Origin: Himantopus leucocephalus
Lineage: Eukaryota > Chordata > Aves > Charadriiformes > Recurvirostridae
Direction of reading: 5' to 3'
DNA length: 64,000 nt
Assembly: GCA_003993805.1 (NCBI GenBank)
Contig: RSEF01000012.1
Coordinates: 6,374,240 to 6,438,239 of the forward strand
The notes below the pieces were generated by a model. It searched no databases, was not told the origin of the DNA, and was given only the letters and a program-made list of their open reading frames with translations. A program made the translations under genes and the position numbers. This document shows positions 12,020 through 26,234 of this stretch, piece after piece. The number at the start of each line of letters is the position of its first letter. Position 1 is the stretch's first letter.

Positions 12020-13952
12020 AGCCTTCGCTGTGTATTCTCCTTTGTAATGGGAATCTTTTCTTCCATTTGCTCTTGAAGACTCCATGCCTAGAGAAGAACT
12101 TGAGCGTCTCGTGGTAAACTTGTTTTATTAAAACTTCTACCAAAACTCCCATTTGAAGGCAGAAAAATTTGTCACCTTTCTTAGTTATTCTGTTTCTGCT
12201 TACAGCAGTTTGAAAGAATCCTCCTGCCACCTTGATTTCACTGTCCTGAGCCTACACTCACTAGTGCTTGCTCTTCAGGTTTGGATAGTTCTGTTACAAG
12301 TAAGTCATTTGGAAAAAACTGACCAGTGACTCAAGATCCTGTTTGGTGCTTTTGGAAAGTCTATCTTCTATTTTTCTACGCCATAGGGCTATATTAAAAG
12401 CCTCACTAAATTTAGGAAGGATGCAAAAGAAATCTTACGGACATTTCCTAGTACAGTTTGTTAATTAGCATGAACATTAAGCTCACTCTACACATGAAGT
12501 CAGTCTGCTGTGAAAAGAAACCGATTACCAGCTAGCAAGAGGCACAGCATCACTGAAGGAGTCTGAATGAACTACAAGTTTGCAACAGCTGTGGATTTTG
12601 GCCCTTGCTTTTGAAATACTACTTGACCATCTTCTTACCTTTTCTTCAGTGTGTGACTGACTCTCATTTGAGATCCAGTACCCAAAATGTCCCCCTTTTG
12701 GGGGTGAGGTGTTGCCCTATCTCTTCTGTTTCCAAAGAAAACTAAGAACTATGGAATCAAATAAAAAAAAAAACCAACTAGTAAGTAAAAGTCTCCATGG
12801 AGTGTTTGTGTTGAATTTTAAGCCCAAAATAAATTAAATAGCCAAAGAACACAGAAGTTCCCTTCTGGCATCCAGCATTGATTTTCTACCTATTTATAGC
12901 AATAGTGGAAGTGAAAAATAACATGTAATTGGGTGGCATCGCCAACATTGGAGCGGAGATGGCAGGAGAACCCTGCCAGTCTTGGGACTGCAGCCCCAGG
13001 CTCTCCAGTTTAGTTGTGGTCACTTCCATTTTAAAAAAAGCCCATCCCGAAATGAGTTTTAACTGCTGCAGCACTTTAAGATACTACTAAGCCCTGCTTA
13101 CCTGCCCTGCTCTTTTGCTAGTGCTGATTTCTCCCAACATAGTAGAAGTTATACTCACCTATGTACCGAATATTCATTCAAACCATCGAGAATGGTGGAT
13201 TTGCTTGAAAAAGTCTGCCTGTGAGTCTCTGAGGCCTGGGCATACGCTGCATTGTGCCAGCTCTCTCTGCTCCACGGGCAACGAGTGCCAGCTGAAGGGT
13301 GGTTAGCAGCTGGTGAGATTTAATGTCTTAAACCTTCGCAGCTGTCTGCTCACCGAGTGTGAATCAGCAATTTTCATTAAGGAGGATTCTGCCAGCCAGA
13401 ATGGATTTCCCTTCCTCTCAGTGCTTTCTGTCTTGACTGCTGCATTGAAGAAATTTATTTAAATTCATTTTGGCTATTTATTTCACAGAAAGTTGTTGGA
13501 CGTGAGAAATAACACCGTTGTAATTTTTTATATTCTTGACATTCGCTGATATGCTGCTATCGAGGCAAGCCATACGTTTCAAAACATACAGTGCTGCTTT
13601 GATCTCCTTCCAACATTTATCATTAGGAAGGTGAGATTAGTAAGAAACTTCCACAATTCTGACACACACACAAAAATTAATCAAAACCAAAGAATGCAAC
13701 ATTTACACCCAAAATCAAAACACAGGAAATACAAAACTATGTTAAGGAAATGTCTGGGTAAACACCTGCAAACGAGCACGGATGGGATTATACTTTCATT
13801 TAAAATAACTAAACCTCAATCAATAAAAACATTTCCATTGATTTCAGTGAGAATTGAATTAGAATTCCGGCAACTTTGGACGGGACTACAGCTAATTCAG
13901 GCCAACTGGTTCATGTTGTGTACTGAAGCATATAGAATTCTGTATTACAAAA

Positions 13953-14006
13953 ATATTATTATTATATGTATATGAAATATATATTACTATATATAATTAT
14001 ATAAGC
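13953..14006. repeat. AT-rich simple repeat
   Basis: A run of TAT/ATT and ATATAT motifs (AATATTATTATTATATGTAT and onward) with almost no G or C. Confidence 0.85.
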
Positions 14007-14601
14007 AAAATCAGAGTGCATATCAGAATATGAAACTCACTTCCTGCTCAGAAACACTGTTTTATTCTATTTCTAGAGGGCACAGTGAGCAAATAAGCGT
14101 GGCTCTTTCATTTTCTAAATCTCAACTCTAAAGACAAGTTCCAGGCCCTTGGTTCCAAAGCTCACAAACACTATGCTCTAAAAAGAGAAAAGCAAGAGCC
14201 CTGAAAGTTTAATAATTTATATGAAACGTCTCAGTGTATGACCAGTGTTCATGCTTATTGTACCTGAAAGGAGGAGGCATCCAGGATTTTCACACAGTCA
14301 CTGGTTTTTTTATGTGACAAGTCAAGACATTGCTGTTAAGGAAATGTCAGTGATGTGCTGTTATTAATCACAATAAAATTATAATGTGAAGGGAGTTTTC
14401 TGAAAGATGGAAGTTAGAACCATGAATGAAACGCTTCAGTGGGAACTGAAAACAGTCAGGATAGTAGAGAGGGGAAAAAAAAATAAAAGAAATCCAACAC
14501 AATTGAAATTCTGAGAAGGCAACGTTAAGAGTGGGACATTAAAAGACGCAATTCAGGACTCAGCTCTCCTTGGTTGTCTTACTGTTAAGAAGACTTACAA
14601 A

Positions 14602-14699
14602 AAGGGGAAAGGAAGGGGAAAGGAAGGGGAAAGGAAGGGGAAAGGAAGGGGAAAGGAAGGGGAAAGGAAGGGGAAAGGAAGGGGAAAGGAAGGGGAAAA
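14602..14699 (+). repeat. 11-bp purine minisatellite (GGGGAAAGGAA)n
   Basis: About nine head-to-tail, essentially identical copies of the 11-mer GGGGAAAGGAA. The strand is all purine, with G4 tracts spaced by 7 bases. Confidence 0.96.
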
Positions 14700-15436
14700 G
14701 AAAAAAATGCAACTGGAAACTTTAATTCCTATTCTAAATACTGGCAAAAATCTTAACCATTTTGCAGCTGTCCACCTATCATTCTGAAGCCCATGGAAAA
14801 AAGGAGCAGCACGGGGATTTGAGTCTCAGCTCCATATTTAGTATGTAAACATGTCTTCTTCTAGATCCCCTCATAAATTTCATTTTCCTCCTCAAACACC
14901 TTAAATATTACATATTATAACACATGCTGTTGTTTAAGCCTGTGGAAGCAAAAGTCATCCAACAGGCTGCTGACAACTTTAAGCACTCAAGCAATGTCAC
15001 TTAGCTATTGTTATTTTTTATATCAAAAGAAATAGACAGTGTCTGCAGCCCTGTATGATCTTCTAGAGCTTTTTAGCATTAACACTTTTGTTTCTAGACT
15101 TGCTATGACTTCACAACTTAGATTATTAGAGAAACTTAAAGGAAGAAAAATACGTATATACATGCACAGTAATAATTCTTACTGATATCTATGACTGTTG
15201 ATTGCCTTGATATATAAGAAATACTTGAATCCTAAGAAGTAGTATTATATAGTTAATTAAGTTACTGAAATAATAACTATTTGTTACAAAAACTGGCAAT
15301 TCCTTTCTTACAGTCCTTACGTTTGATTTATGTTCCCTTCTGAAAAGAGATTATATGAAATATTGTTGGTGCAGTGACCCCACGGGTACCGTCTAGTCCT
15401 AGACCACAAAAGATGTGACAAACATATATCAGTTCA

Positions 15437-15469
15437 CACATATAAATATATATATGTATGTATATATAC
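15437..15469. repeat. (TA)n / TATG simple repeat
   Basis: CATATAAATATATATATGTA followed by TGTATATATACC: a short degenerate TA microsatellite. Confidence 0.85.
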
Positions 15470-18400
15470 CTCCAGATACTACAAATATATTGTCTATTAA
15501 TAGTGCAAAACAGACATGGAAAAGTGGTGTCTCACAGTTTTGGGCCATGTTTGCAGGTGTTTGTTCCTTTGTCCTCACCTTCCTGCAGCTTTTCAAGAGG
15601 CCTTTAGCTCTGTCTGTGCTCTTAAGCCTTGATCTGACTGCTTGCTTGGTTGGTTTTTTGCTTAATTTTATTTTGACTATGTTTCCAAACACAAAGCAGA
15701 AAAGAATTCCTGGGATCAGGACCTGCGTCTCCGAGCTGGCACTCCAGAGTTATAGTGCAGTAAAGGAAGCAAATGATGCCGAGCTTCCCGGTCACGCCGG
15801 AGAAACGGGTAGCTAAAACAAGAGCAGCTGCGTGTTATAAAGTCAGCCTCTCCAGCTCTACTCAGCAGCTTTGTTTCCTACCTGTGGCTGTTTTATACGG
15901 TTAGAACAAAAGGGAAACTACAGGGACAGATAAGAATAAACTGTTAGGAAGACTGGCTCGCAGCTGAATACATTGATTTTCTTCACTCTTTTCGCTAAGA
16001 TGGCAGGGGATGCATTCTGCAAGGATTAGACCGTGCGGAAGGTTTATCATCATCGCAGCGCTTTGAACTGCAGTCTGCGGGGAAAGAAGAAATTCACTGA
16101 AACAAACCCACGGTTCTGTTTTCTAATCAAAGCAGGTACTGGGCAGGTTAATAAATGGACTGCCATTTAATTAACAAATTTAGAGCAAAGAAAGAAAAAG
16201 CAGCTCTTCTAAGCCTCTGCCTGAGCTGTGTGGGCATAGTGGCAGGGCAGGAGCAAAGCTCGCGGACGGGCAGTTCCGAATTGCTGAGGAATTCCCTCAC
16301 TGATGCCTGGAATAAATCTGCTCTTCCCCTCTGAGAAACCCCCTGATTTCAAGTCAACTACCCTCATCGCTTTCCTTTCTAGCCCTTCACTGATATATTC
16401 ATGAGATAACTACATTTTATTTCATCTATTATAGATGCCTTAATGTTAATAAGATAAAACTCTCCACAGAAGAACGAAAAATATTGCCAATGGGAAATAC
16501 AAAATTATGAGTAAGTGTTCACAGAATACTGTGGGGAAAAATATATCTGGAGTTTCTGGCAGCTCAGAGTAAAGCAGCTGACGGTAGGCTGTGTTAAGGG
16601 AAGATCCGTGCACAAGAAATAGGAAGTAAGTATTCCGTGTTTACTTTGTGGAGGTAAGACATCACTTGGAGTGCTATATCTAGTTTTTGGCTTTGAAAGT
16701 AAGTGAAGATTACAGAGGGAGTGATAAATGTGGTAGAAAACACGCACTGCTTAAAATCTGAAGCAAAGGATATAGGTTTGTTTATGCTAGGAGAGAGAAC
16801 AAGAAAGTCAGTCTTCCAAGCATTGTAGTGAAGGCAATATTGATGGTTCTACATGACAGCGGAGGAGAATACAAGAAGTCAGCTTTAAATTGTAGAAGAG
16901 AAAATGCAAGTTGAGTACTAACCAAAAAAACCCCAACCCTCTAAATCCAGAAGAAGCCACCACTCCTCCCAACCTGTCTAACCAGGAGAGCAGCAGAGCC
17001 AGGGGTAGATTTGAGGAAATTTGGGACATCGTATGTGGTGCTGCCTGCTCGTGCTGATGGCATGCCCGGTGAGTTCCAACTCTCTGCACGCCGTACGCGG
17101 TGTCCCACAGGGGAGCGAGCAAGCGCAGTGCTTGTGAAGCAGCACCCAGGAGTCACCTTCAAACGAAAGGCGATGACTGAAGGTGTGAGTAACTGCAGTG
17201 TTCAAACGGGCTGCCTTCGGAGCGCTCCAGCAAACGGGTAACCAGAGGAAACTGCACACACTCCTGCTCTGGAGGTTTTAAGAGTTTAATTAAAGCATCT
17301 GTCAAGAGCAGTCTAGGTTTTCCTTATCCTCATTTGCATGGCAAGGAGGACTAAATGACCATTCACAGTCCCTATAGTCCTAGTGTTTAGATGTAGTCAA
17401 ACCTAGATTATCTAAAGTTATGATTCTGGAACTCCTAGTAGAAATACATGGTTCATGAAAAGGAAGATAAATGCAAATCAACAAAGAAAAAATAATGACG
17501 ATTATATCACATTAATCCTCAATAAGTAGAGAAAAGGCCATTCAAAATAAGAACTTGATGTAGCAGCACTATGGAGATCAGAGAATGCTGACACGTACTT
17601 TGGCTTTAACATTCTGAAGAGGACACAAATACTTCCTCAAACATAATAAGGAGATATCACACAAGTAGGGCCCTTATGCAATAAACACCACCTGGTTCTT
17701 TCATAGTGCTCTTCACCAGGTTTCAAAGCATTCAGTAGAGCACATGAAGTCTCACCATGGGTGCTGGCACTACGTGGGCTAGGGATTTCCACTCCAGATG
17801 CGTCTGCAGAGTCTGAACTTTCTCTAACCTTAAAAAAAAGACACAATATACTGATTATCAGAATAATTCTAAAGTTCAAAGAACAACAAATACCAATCCA
17901 TCTTACTAGCTTTCAAAATACCTTATAATTAGGATGATTTGTTCCTTGCATGTTCATACAGCTGATCTGAACGCTAATCAGGAAGAGGCAGGGGATACTT
18001 TCTGCATACCGTGCAAGGCTGATTAACACAAGCACCAGATTTTATTGACATGGGCCGTGCCATAGCAGTAACGAATGCTTCCTTAGACTGGTGATTGTTG
18101 CTGCGTGTTTGAATGGCACGCAGGGAAATGTCCTCATTACAAATAACTTACCAAAAAGCTAAAGCACTTTATCCCCAGAGGGCTTGTAAATTTGCCAGCA
18201 GAGCAAAACCTACAAAGTTACGTTGCAGTGCGACAACTCTGCAGGTAATATCATTTACAAACTAGTAATTTGTTTGCTGTCTTGCTAACCTAACTGAATG
18301 AGGTAGGAAATACCTTCTTGTAGATCGCCAAAAGGATGCGCCACCTGAAGAGAAGTTCTCTCCAGCCATTATTGAAATGATGCCTGTGAATAAAGCTGGG

Positions 18401-19709
18401 TAACACCAGTTCTTCCTTCTTTCCACTGAGGACCCCAGCGACCCGATCACCACCTGGGGGAAGAGGACAGACTCGTCAGACATCTCTGCAGTACTGCCTA
18501 AGAGTGTGTTGCAACACCTACATCGATCTGTACGCGGATTCAACTCTTTAGTTGCTATGATGTAGCCTGATACCTCACCAATTTGCCACATCCACTGGAC
18601 AATAATGCCGTGCCTTCTAGAATAGAGGACACAGCCTACATTCCTACAGTCTAAGATTTACTTCTAAAAACTCTTCTGGAAATGGGATATTTAACTATTT
18701 CACATCTCAAGGTAGCAGCATTTATTTTGCAACACTTTTCATCATCGGCTCCAGAATTTTTTAATTATTTTTTAAAAAATTATCTTCATGTTATCATTTC
18801 TATGCAATGCTCTGAGGCTTCTTTTGTGAGATTCCAACCTGAAAGTTTTATTGCTGGCTTACAATGAGCCAGACTTTTACCCTTCATTTCAGGTTACTTT
18901 ATCTGTGCGTGTGTATTTACAACATCCACGTGGGAAGCAAATAACTTCTGTCAGGGTCTTTTTCAGCAGCTCTCCCCACTGTTGGAATTATTTTCAAGGT
19001 TACCAGAGATAACAGTTCAGCAATAGAACAACAACAAGCCGGGTTAGAACTGTTGGTTCGCAGCATCTGCAGGGGAAAGTCATGCTTTAGAGCTCAGAGT
19101 TTTGCTCGCGTGTTTCCACAACGTCCTCGGCTGCCTGCGGATTGCTTTGTACGACACAGATTTGTACACGAGGAGGGTAAGAAGTCGTCTAACTTGTCAC
19201 ACTTGATGCATGTGTGCTGCGCAATCAGGCATCCAGATTTCTGTTAGGGATTTGCCAGCGAGAATTACAAGAGTTCCAAGGATATAATTTTATGTCACAT
19301 TGGCTCGGATCCAGATGTCCCACAGACACAGATGTACCAGTCATTGGAACAGAATGCTGACATCCAATCTGGTAAATTCACAGGGACCAGCGTAGCCCAA
19401 TACAGATTCCCCTTTCCACAGCATCGCATCCATGAAAGCAGTATGTGGAGGCGATGCTGCTCTACTGTAAGAGGGACATCTCCTCACGCAGCCTTTACTT
19501 CTCTTTCGGCAGATAGTTCAGGTGGAACATCAAGAACCAATCTTGAATAACGCTGCACGTGTTTGCCCTATTCTGGGAAGAATTTTGCATTTCCACTCAG
19601 ATTAACCCCCACACGAAATTTACCGAAGAATAGCTAACATGGGATTGTTATGCCATAATAAACAATGTCTGTCTCAGCAGTAAATTCAGAGCCAAACTTC
19701 TGTAACCCT

Positions 19710-19742
19710 TCCCTCCTCTTCCTCCTCCTCCTCCTCCTTCCC
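19710..19742. repeat. (CCT)n pyrimidine tract
   Basis: CCCTCCTCTTCCTCCTCCTC and onward: a pure C/T trinucleotide-type microsatellite. Confidence 0.88.
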
Positions 19743-22090
19743 ACTGTGACCTTCATTCCGATGGGAAAGCTGGGCACTTCCAGCACCAGCCTGGGCACTT
19801 CACATGTGAAACAGGCTGTGCATACAGTCCATCCCGAGGACTAAATTTTAAATAGCAGTAAATAGTTTACCTGTATCTCCTTTTTCTAATAAGCCAAACT
19901 GGGGAAAACCACTCCAGTTACATCCTCATTAGATTTATTGATAGCATTAAACCTAGCCCACCTGACACTTTGGATTCATTTTAATTCTTTTTCTCCCCTC
20001 TAGGCAGACACTTTAATCCGCAGACAAGGCCGCTGAATTCTTTACGTTGTTACCATTCCTAGATACTTCTGTTTATTTTTTTTTTAACTGCTCTAGTATT
20101 GTCCTTTCATCCAAATGGGGGAAAAAAAAACCAAACCCAGAGACAAAACACACAAATCCACACACCTCATCCTTTCTGGATCACTGCGACAATGAAATGA
20201 CGTTAGGTTAAAGAGCTGTTATGTAAGTGCAGCGCTTGTTGTGATTTTCTGGGCCGTACGCTGGCCTGAAGTGATCTCCATCTGGAAGGCTTCCTCGCTG
20301 TCCTGATGCATCTGTGTGCACAGACACACAACCTGACCGCATGACGGCACAAACAATGAGATTAAACTGGGAGGGAATACCCTTGCGGCTCCTGCACTCG
20401 AATCTTTGCTGTCCAGGCGGCATCTTCCAGGAGCATTAGAGACACGGCGCTGGCAGCAAACTCTTGCCTACGCGGTTCAAGCTCAAGAAACTGCTATGGA
20501 CCCACTTTGCGGATCAGTGCCAACTGTGAGAACTTGCCCACCACCTCATAAGCAAGAAATGCCACTTCACTGACTACTTATAGTAAGAATAAAATGATAA
20601 AAAGTCTACCATTTAAATGAATTATTTTATTGCCTAAATCTAACAGGAGAAATACTATTTTTTTCAACTTCGTATGAGCTACACACAAAGCTTTGAGTAG
20701 CTCCGTTACTCTTATTACTTAACTATATCGCTTTATTCTTGTCTCGCTATAATTGCCTACATTTTTAAACATAATAATAGTAAAATTTTGTCATGCTTTT
20801 TCCCTGTTGTCCACCAGATAGCAATTTTCTGCTGGATTAAACATCTCAAAAATCCTTCAGGAATATGTATATACCAACTAATTATTTGAAAAAAAGCTTT
20901 GTTGTTTGGGCTTTGAACCTAGCAGGAGGCTTTTGAATTACAGGCTGAAATTTTATGCAGTTAAATAATTTCCATATGGATCTCCTTCTCTTTTCAAAGC
21001 CCTGATCTAGTATGTAACAGCAATATGCTAAAAAGTTTATGCATTTGAGTAGAACAACTTTAAATGGAACTAATTAACTAGGCATAATTTTAGATACATA
21101 TTTAAGTTCTTTGATGAATCAGGCACAACATTTTTGGTTTCTTTTTTTTTTTTTTTCCCTCCACTGGAAAAATCTAAATAAATGAGGAAGAAGAAAGCAG
21201 GAAGTAAACACATATACCAGGAGTTTATCCCAGATAACAAGTTTTGATACTTAAATAGCTCAATACTTAAATATCATTGGGCAAGACTGCTGTACATCAG
21301 ATTAAGAAAGATATTTTCATTTAAAATACATAACGCTGCTGTTACAACGTAAACAGTGGAAGCAGATTCCCATTTACATGGGTCATGAATTCTATTGTAT
21401 TAACAGTAAAATACTTCTAAACGTGATGCAAATAAGAACATCTCTTGTGTATAAAACACTAAATTCCACACTGAGCTCCAAAAAGTCAGCTTCAGAAACA
21501 CCAGGACTTACAGCATGCCCTGCTAAGCGTGCTTGGCTCCGCTGCAGTGAAGAATTCTTGATCTACAAGATTCTTCGCAGTGACACCCTGACATGCTTGC
21601 CAGTGCAGGTTGTCAAAAACCAGCATGTTTCTTCTCTTTCTGAGACCTACATTGCTCTTCTCATGCACAACTCATCATTAGGAAAGGGGAATTTTGACTG
21701 ATTCTTGGAAGTGTACTCAAATGTTCAGATGTGCTAGAAAGTAGAAGTAGCCTTATTATTTTAAAGTTTAAAACAGATGCTGGTTTATTGACCATTGACT
21801 TGCAACAAGTTTCCTCAATAGCTTTAGTCTTTTAACATTGTAGGAAAATGCTTTTTTATGGAAAGCTGGCAATGTGTCTCTGGGAGTTGACAAGCACTGT
21901 GTATCACAGGCTGTATCACTGTATGACTACTAACTCTATGTCAGTACGTTCCATTTACCCTCTCTCTCTTTGGTGTGATAGTGTCATAGACCGAGCAACG
22001 AACTCAGCTCAAACACAGGTTTTATTCTCAGCTCTGCCACTGGTCCGAGAGGGTCCTTGGGCAAACCATTTTTCTGTGTGCTTCAACTTT

Positions 22091-22225
22091 AGAATCACAG
22101 AATGGTTTGGGTTGGAAGGGACCTTAAAAATCATCCAGTTCCACCCCCCTGCCATCGGTGGAGACACCTCCCACTAGTCAAGGTTGCTCAAAGCCCCGTC
22201 CAACCGGGCCTTGAACCTTCCCAAT
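22091..22225 (-). mobile_element. CR1 LINE 3' fragment
   Basis: Minus-orientation CR1 end: AGAATCACAGAATGGTTTGG, GTTGGAAGGGACC, then the segment ending near CAACCGGGCCTTGAACCTTC. It is heavily 5'-truncated, and the far boundary is uncertain by about 10 bases. Confidence 0.92.
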
Positions 22226-25200
22226 GATGAAAGGAGGTTAAGAGTTCTGATTTACATCACACATGGATTCTCAACAAAAGAGTTCAAAATACTTTACAGT
22301 TCTATATCGAGCACTGAAATAGTGCTGTGGGCTCCAGAAACAACCACTCTTTCCTTCCTTTCTTCTACTTTCTTCTCCACGCAAAAATCCAAACAAATAG
22401 TCCTCAGTTGAAGTTTTACACATATTGCTGTTTCATAAAATGTAATTTACAGAATATAAAAAAGTTTACATTATGGGAAGGGTAAATAAGAGTATAAGAC
22501 AGTAGTGAAATGATGGTCTGTAAAGTGTACATAGTGGTAACAGAGGGAGAAAGAACCAGTTCCATGACGGATCATGAGTTACATCTAGTTATTCTCCTTG
22601 GGGACACCTTTCTGCAAACTTAATCCAAGGGAGTACTACAACAAAGGGAGTTTTACAAGCTTGGGACGCCACGAGAAGGGATGTCAAGAACCATGTTGTA
22701 ACGGAGGCAAAGGAAACATGCTTTAATGCCTGCGACACGGGTCTTAGCTCACATTGGACACTTGTTAAATGAGTTCTCATGGTTTCGTGTTCAAACCATT
22801 TTCCATTAAATGGAGAATTAGAAGCTATTTATGAACTTTAAATAAATGCTTCTGCATTTTTACAAATGACCACAATCCAAGGCACATGCAAATTCAGCAG
22901 CTGCAGGCAATCAAGGCACCGCTACGCCAGGAACAAACTTGTCCTTTTGCACATGTAAATCCACATAATGAAACTGAGTCACTAAATGTATCCGCAGATT
23001 TGCATAGTCATGCTAATCAAGACATGCTGATAAAAAAAAGACTAAAACTGTTATTCAGAAACATTTGTATATGAGCAGTTGTGAAGTCACAAAATTTCAG
23101 GGGAGAGGCATACTCCTGTTTGGGCCAGAAGTTTATCAGCTCCTCTAGATGTGGCACTTCCAATACCTCCGGCACTTACAAAGAAAGTACACATTTCTAG
23201 ATGGGCTTTGTTACTTCTGGACTGCAACATTTGAATTCCAAAATGCAAAAGAAACCACCACCCCAAAACACTGGAAAATTCCTGCTAAAAGTTGCAAATA
23301 GCAAGTAGTGCCTGAGCAATACATGCGAAGAGCTTATCTGGGAGTGCAGACATCCAAGGTAACTGAAAGGTATGCTGAATGAGAAGCCTGAGCAACAGGC
23401 TAATCAAGATGACAAAAAAATTCAAATAAATAGGTGATTATTTCGTCACTCACAAGAGGTACAAGTACACCTTTACAATATATACACAGGAGCTGAAATA
23501 TTCAAAGAACAGTGACGTAGAAATTACCTGGTCTCCGAGAACAACAAAATTCCTAAAGCTCATTGGCACTGAAAATATTTTAAGTCAGTAGTTCTTCTTA
23601 TTGCTTGGATTCAGTTGCGTATACTGTGCTGCGTTTCTGAGCAGCCGCAGGTGCTGGAAAAAAATATTCACTTTAAATATTTTATTTATCTGGAATGAAA
23701 CAACCTAAAAAATTAATAGCAGACTTAGCACAGTCCTATCTATTCATGCAGATGGAATGTGAGAAATGTATAATGATAACTTAAGAGAACTCCTGAAGCA
23801 CAACTGAATGGTCTAATACACGAGACTTGGTGTCAAAGAAACTTTAAGGTCAAATTCCAGCAGCAAACCAAATGATCTTGGCTCACACAAAGCTATACCA
23901 TATTAACTGGGAAGGAAGATAACCCAGGATTTAAGACAACTTCCAATTTTAAAGTTCAACTGCTTAGGGGGAACCTTCCTCTCCCTCCTTTCTGTCTCCT
24001 CCCAGAGTTTTATTCCACACATCCAGGCTCTCATAAAAATGGGAGAGCAAGGCTGTTAACATCATTTCCTTTGCTAGTCTCACGATGTTATGAAAACCTA
24101 CTTATGAAGTAAAAACTCTCTTCTAGTTCTCTGTATTTCATTTTATGCATTTCTCAACGCCTTCTCTACTGTGCTTATGAGGCTACTTCTGAGAAGCTGT
24201 GAATTTATTTTACTTTCAAAGGTTTTTGCTTTCTTATATACTACTTTTACCTAAACAACAGTTCTTCAAGAACCCTCTTGAAGAGAATGTTCCTTCCCCC
24301 TCTCATCAAAGATTAATTCCAACTATTTCTAAATTTTGGCTCGTTAGTCTTTAACTGGAACTATTCCAGTCCTCCGGAAGCCTAAAAGTCTTCATATGGT
24401 GAGCCTAAGAGGCAAAAAGCTTTGCTTTCTCTTGCTGGATTTCCTTGGTAAAAATGAATGTCTAGTTGTAGAGTTCACATGTTTTATATAATGGCTTACC
24501 AAATCCCACAAATAAACTAGTTTTTTGTGAGTGGTCTACCAATGCCCAAACTTCCATGTTGAGACTACTGTTTTTAAAAATGCCACGACTGAAACTTCGG
24601 TGAAAACACAGCAGGTGGTACATTGGTAGCGCATCACGTCCAGCCGCTTACTCTGGGGTTTCCAACTCACCTGAAACCGTGGTTGATGCCGATCACCACT
24701 GGGGTCACCGCAAAGCGCGTCACAGGAAGACACAATTGCATCATTTCAAGCTTACAGAACTGCAGTGACGTTTTATTGAGACAAGTACCATTAACAGCTT
24801 GCTTTCTGCTGCCGACTTTCATTTCTAAAATCCTGACTGCCTGAAGATCTGGCTTTTACTGCTGGAATTGTTTCCTTGGAAGAAAGGCTTCACCTTGAAG
24901 ATTATCTGGCAAGAAGAGTGGGAAATAAATATTTAAGGTCCTATTCAACAGTGGGTTCTATATATAAACTGGTTTATTTTATTGCTGAAACCAAAGAGAT
25001 TTTATTCACGATAGCAATCGCTAATCATAACAGCAGGATGCTATTCAAAGATAAGCCTACATGCAGAAGCCAGAATGAATTCTGACACATTTACAACGGT
25101 GCTCTCAAAAGGCGTACTGCTCTGTAATTCTGCCTGCTTTGTTGCCGAGCACATTTAATGACTTTAAAATGACATTTGACAGATTTCATGAAAATATGCG

Positions 25201-26199
25201 TACATCACAGTACACAGTCCAACTGTATCAAAATAACTACACTTACACGTACTGGGTGAATCAGCAGAAAGACAAGAGCCGAATCACACAGAAAGCTTCC
25301 TTTGGCAAAACGTTAAACTCATTTATTGGTGTCTAAATGACAAGATGTAGCTGTTGAACAAGGTTGCAGAGATATCGGAATAAACCTGAAGAACGTGAAG
25401 CCGTCATTCTTGACCTGCGAGAGTATTATTACCCAAATTTAATGTTCTTTGCCAGGAAGCCCTGACCTGAATGGGGTGCTCATACATCATCCGATTCAGC
25501 TTACCTGCTAAGTCAGAGGGAAGAGTGCTGCTGACAGACATACTAAGAGCGATGCACAGAAGGCTGTCTACTTGCATCTACAAGGATGTTGACTTCAGGT
25601 AGGAGGCCACACATAGGCGTAACAGATACAAAAACCCCACAGTTTTAAAGGAAAATAGTTCACTTTAAAGGTTTCCTGAAATAGCACAATTTTTATCTAA
25701 TATTTGAAAGTTACATTCAAAACTGTGGCTTAGTGTATTTGCCAAATACCCATACACACTGCCTTTCCCAGGAAAGGGGAAAAAAAACCCAACCCAAAAC
25801 CAAAGAAAAGGGATGACCACACCCTACTTGCACCATGATTCACAGTGAGCATCACCTGGCGTGGATATGCTCTGGAAGGGCGATGCTGGCAGTGTCAGCG
25901 CAGCGAGGGCAGAGACCTCAGGCTGAGAGGGGACTAACCGGCTTCTAATAGTCACCTCAAAACTACGGCACGCTTAGATAATTTTATGACAGAGTGAAAT
26001 AAGTTCATGGCAGTGTTATGGTAGGGTCTTCTCTTGCCTGATGCATGAAATAAGATTAGATGACACAGAACGTGAACTTCATCTTATTGTCTAGGATTGT
26101 TATTTTAACAATGTTGTAAATCAAATTTAAGAAATTAAGGAAAATGCAGTACTTCAAATTATGTGCTATAACCTCATCTCACCTATTAGGTACTTAATT

Positions 26200-26234
26200 A
26201 TGGCTCATACGAGCTATAATTACGTATGAGCCAT
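26200..26234. repeat. perfect 12-bp inverted repeat (hairpin)
   Basis: ATGGCTCATACG at 26200-26211 and its exact reverse complement CGTATGAGCCAT at 26223-26234 are separated by an 11-base AT-rich loop. Nothing around it suggests a mobile element end or an RNA gene. Confidence 0.9.

Larger units (their letters stand above)
12020..22090. other. intergenic, simple repeats, no gene recognised
   Basis: It contains the purine minisatellite, two AT-rich repeats and a CT tract. A minus-strand open stretch at 17637-17828 follows an acceptor-like sequence, and an unrecognised 109-codon frame lies at 18262-18591. Neither matches a known protein. Confidence 0.65.

Noticed and set aside
11653..12230. Overlapping minus-strand frames of 117 and 169 codons
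   Set aside because: Much of both lies over the CR1 fragment at 11752-12019, read antisense.
18170..18186. CTCF-like core (CCCCAGAGGGC)
   Set aside because: Only part of the CTCF consensus fits, with two mismatches in the five bases before the AGAGGGC core. Too weak to call by eye.
24600..24700. tRNA-like stretch (GGTACATTGGTAGCGCATCA)
   Set aside because: It has a loose A-box resemblance, but no B box (GGTTCGANTCC type) follows at the right distance and no cloverleaf can be drawn.
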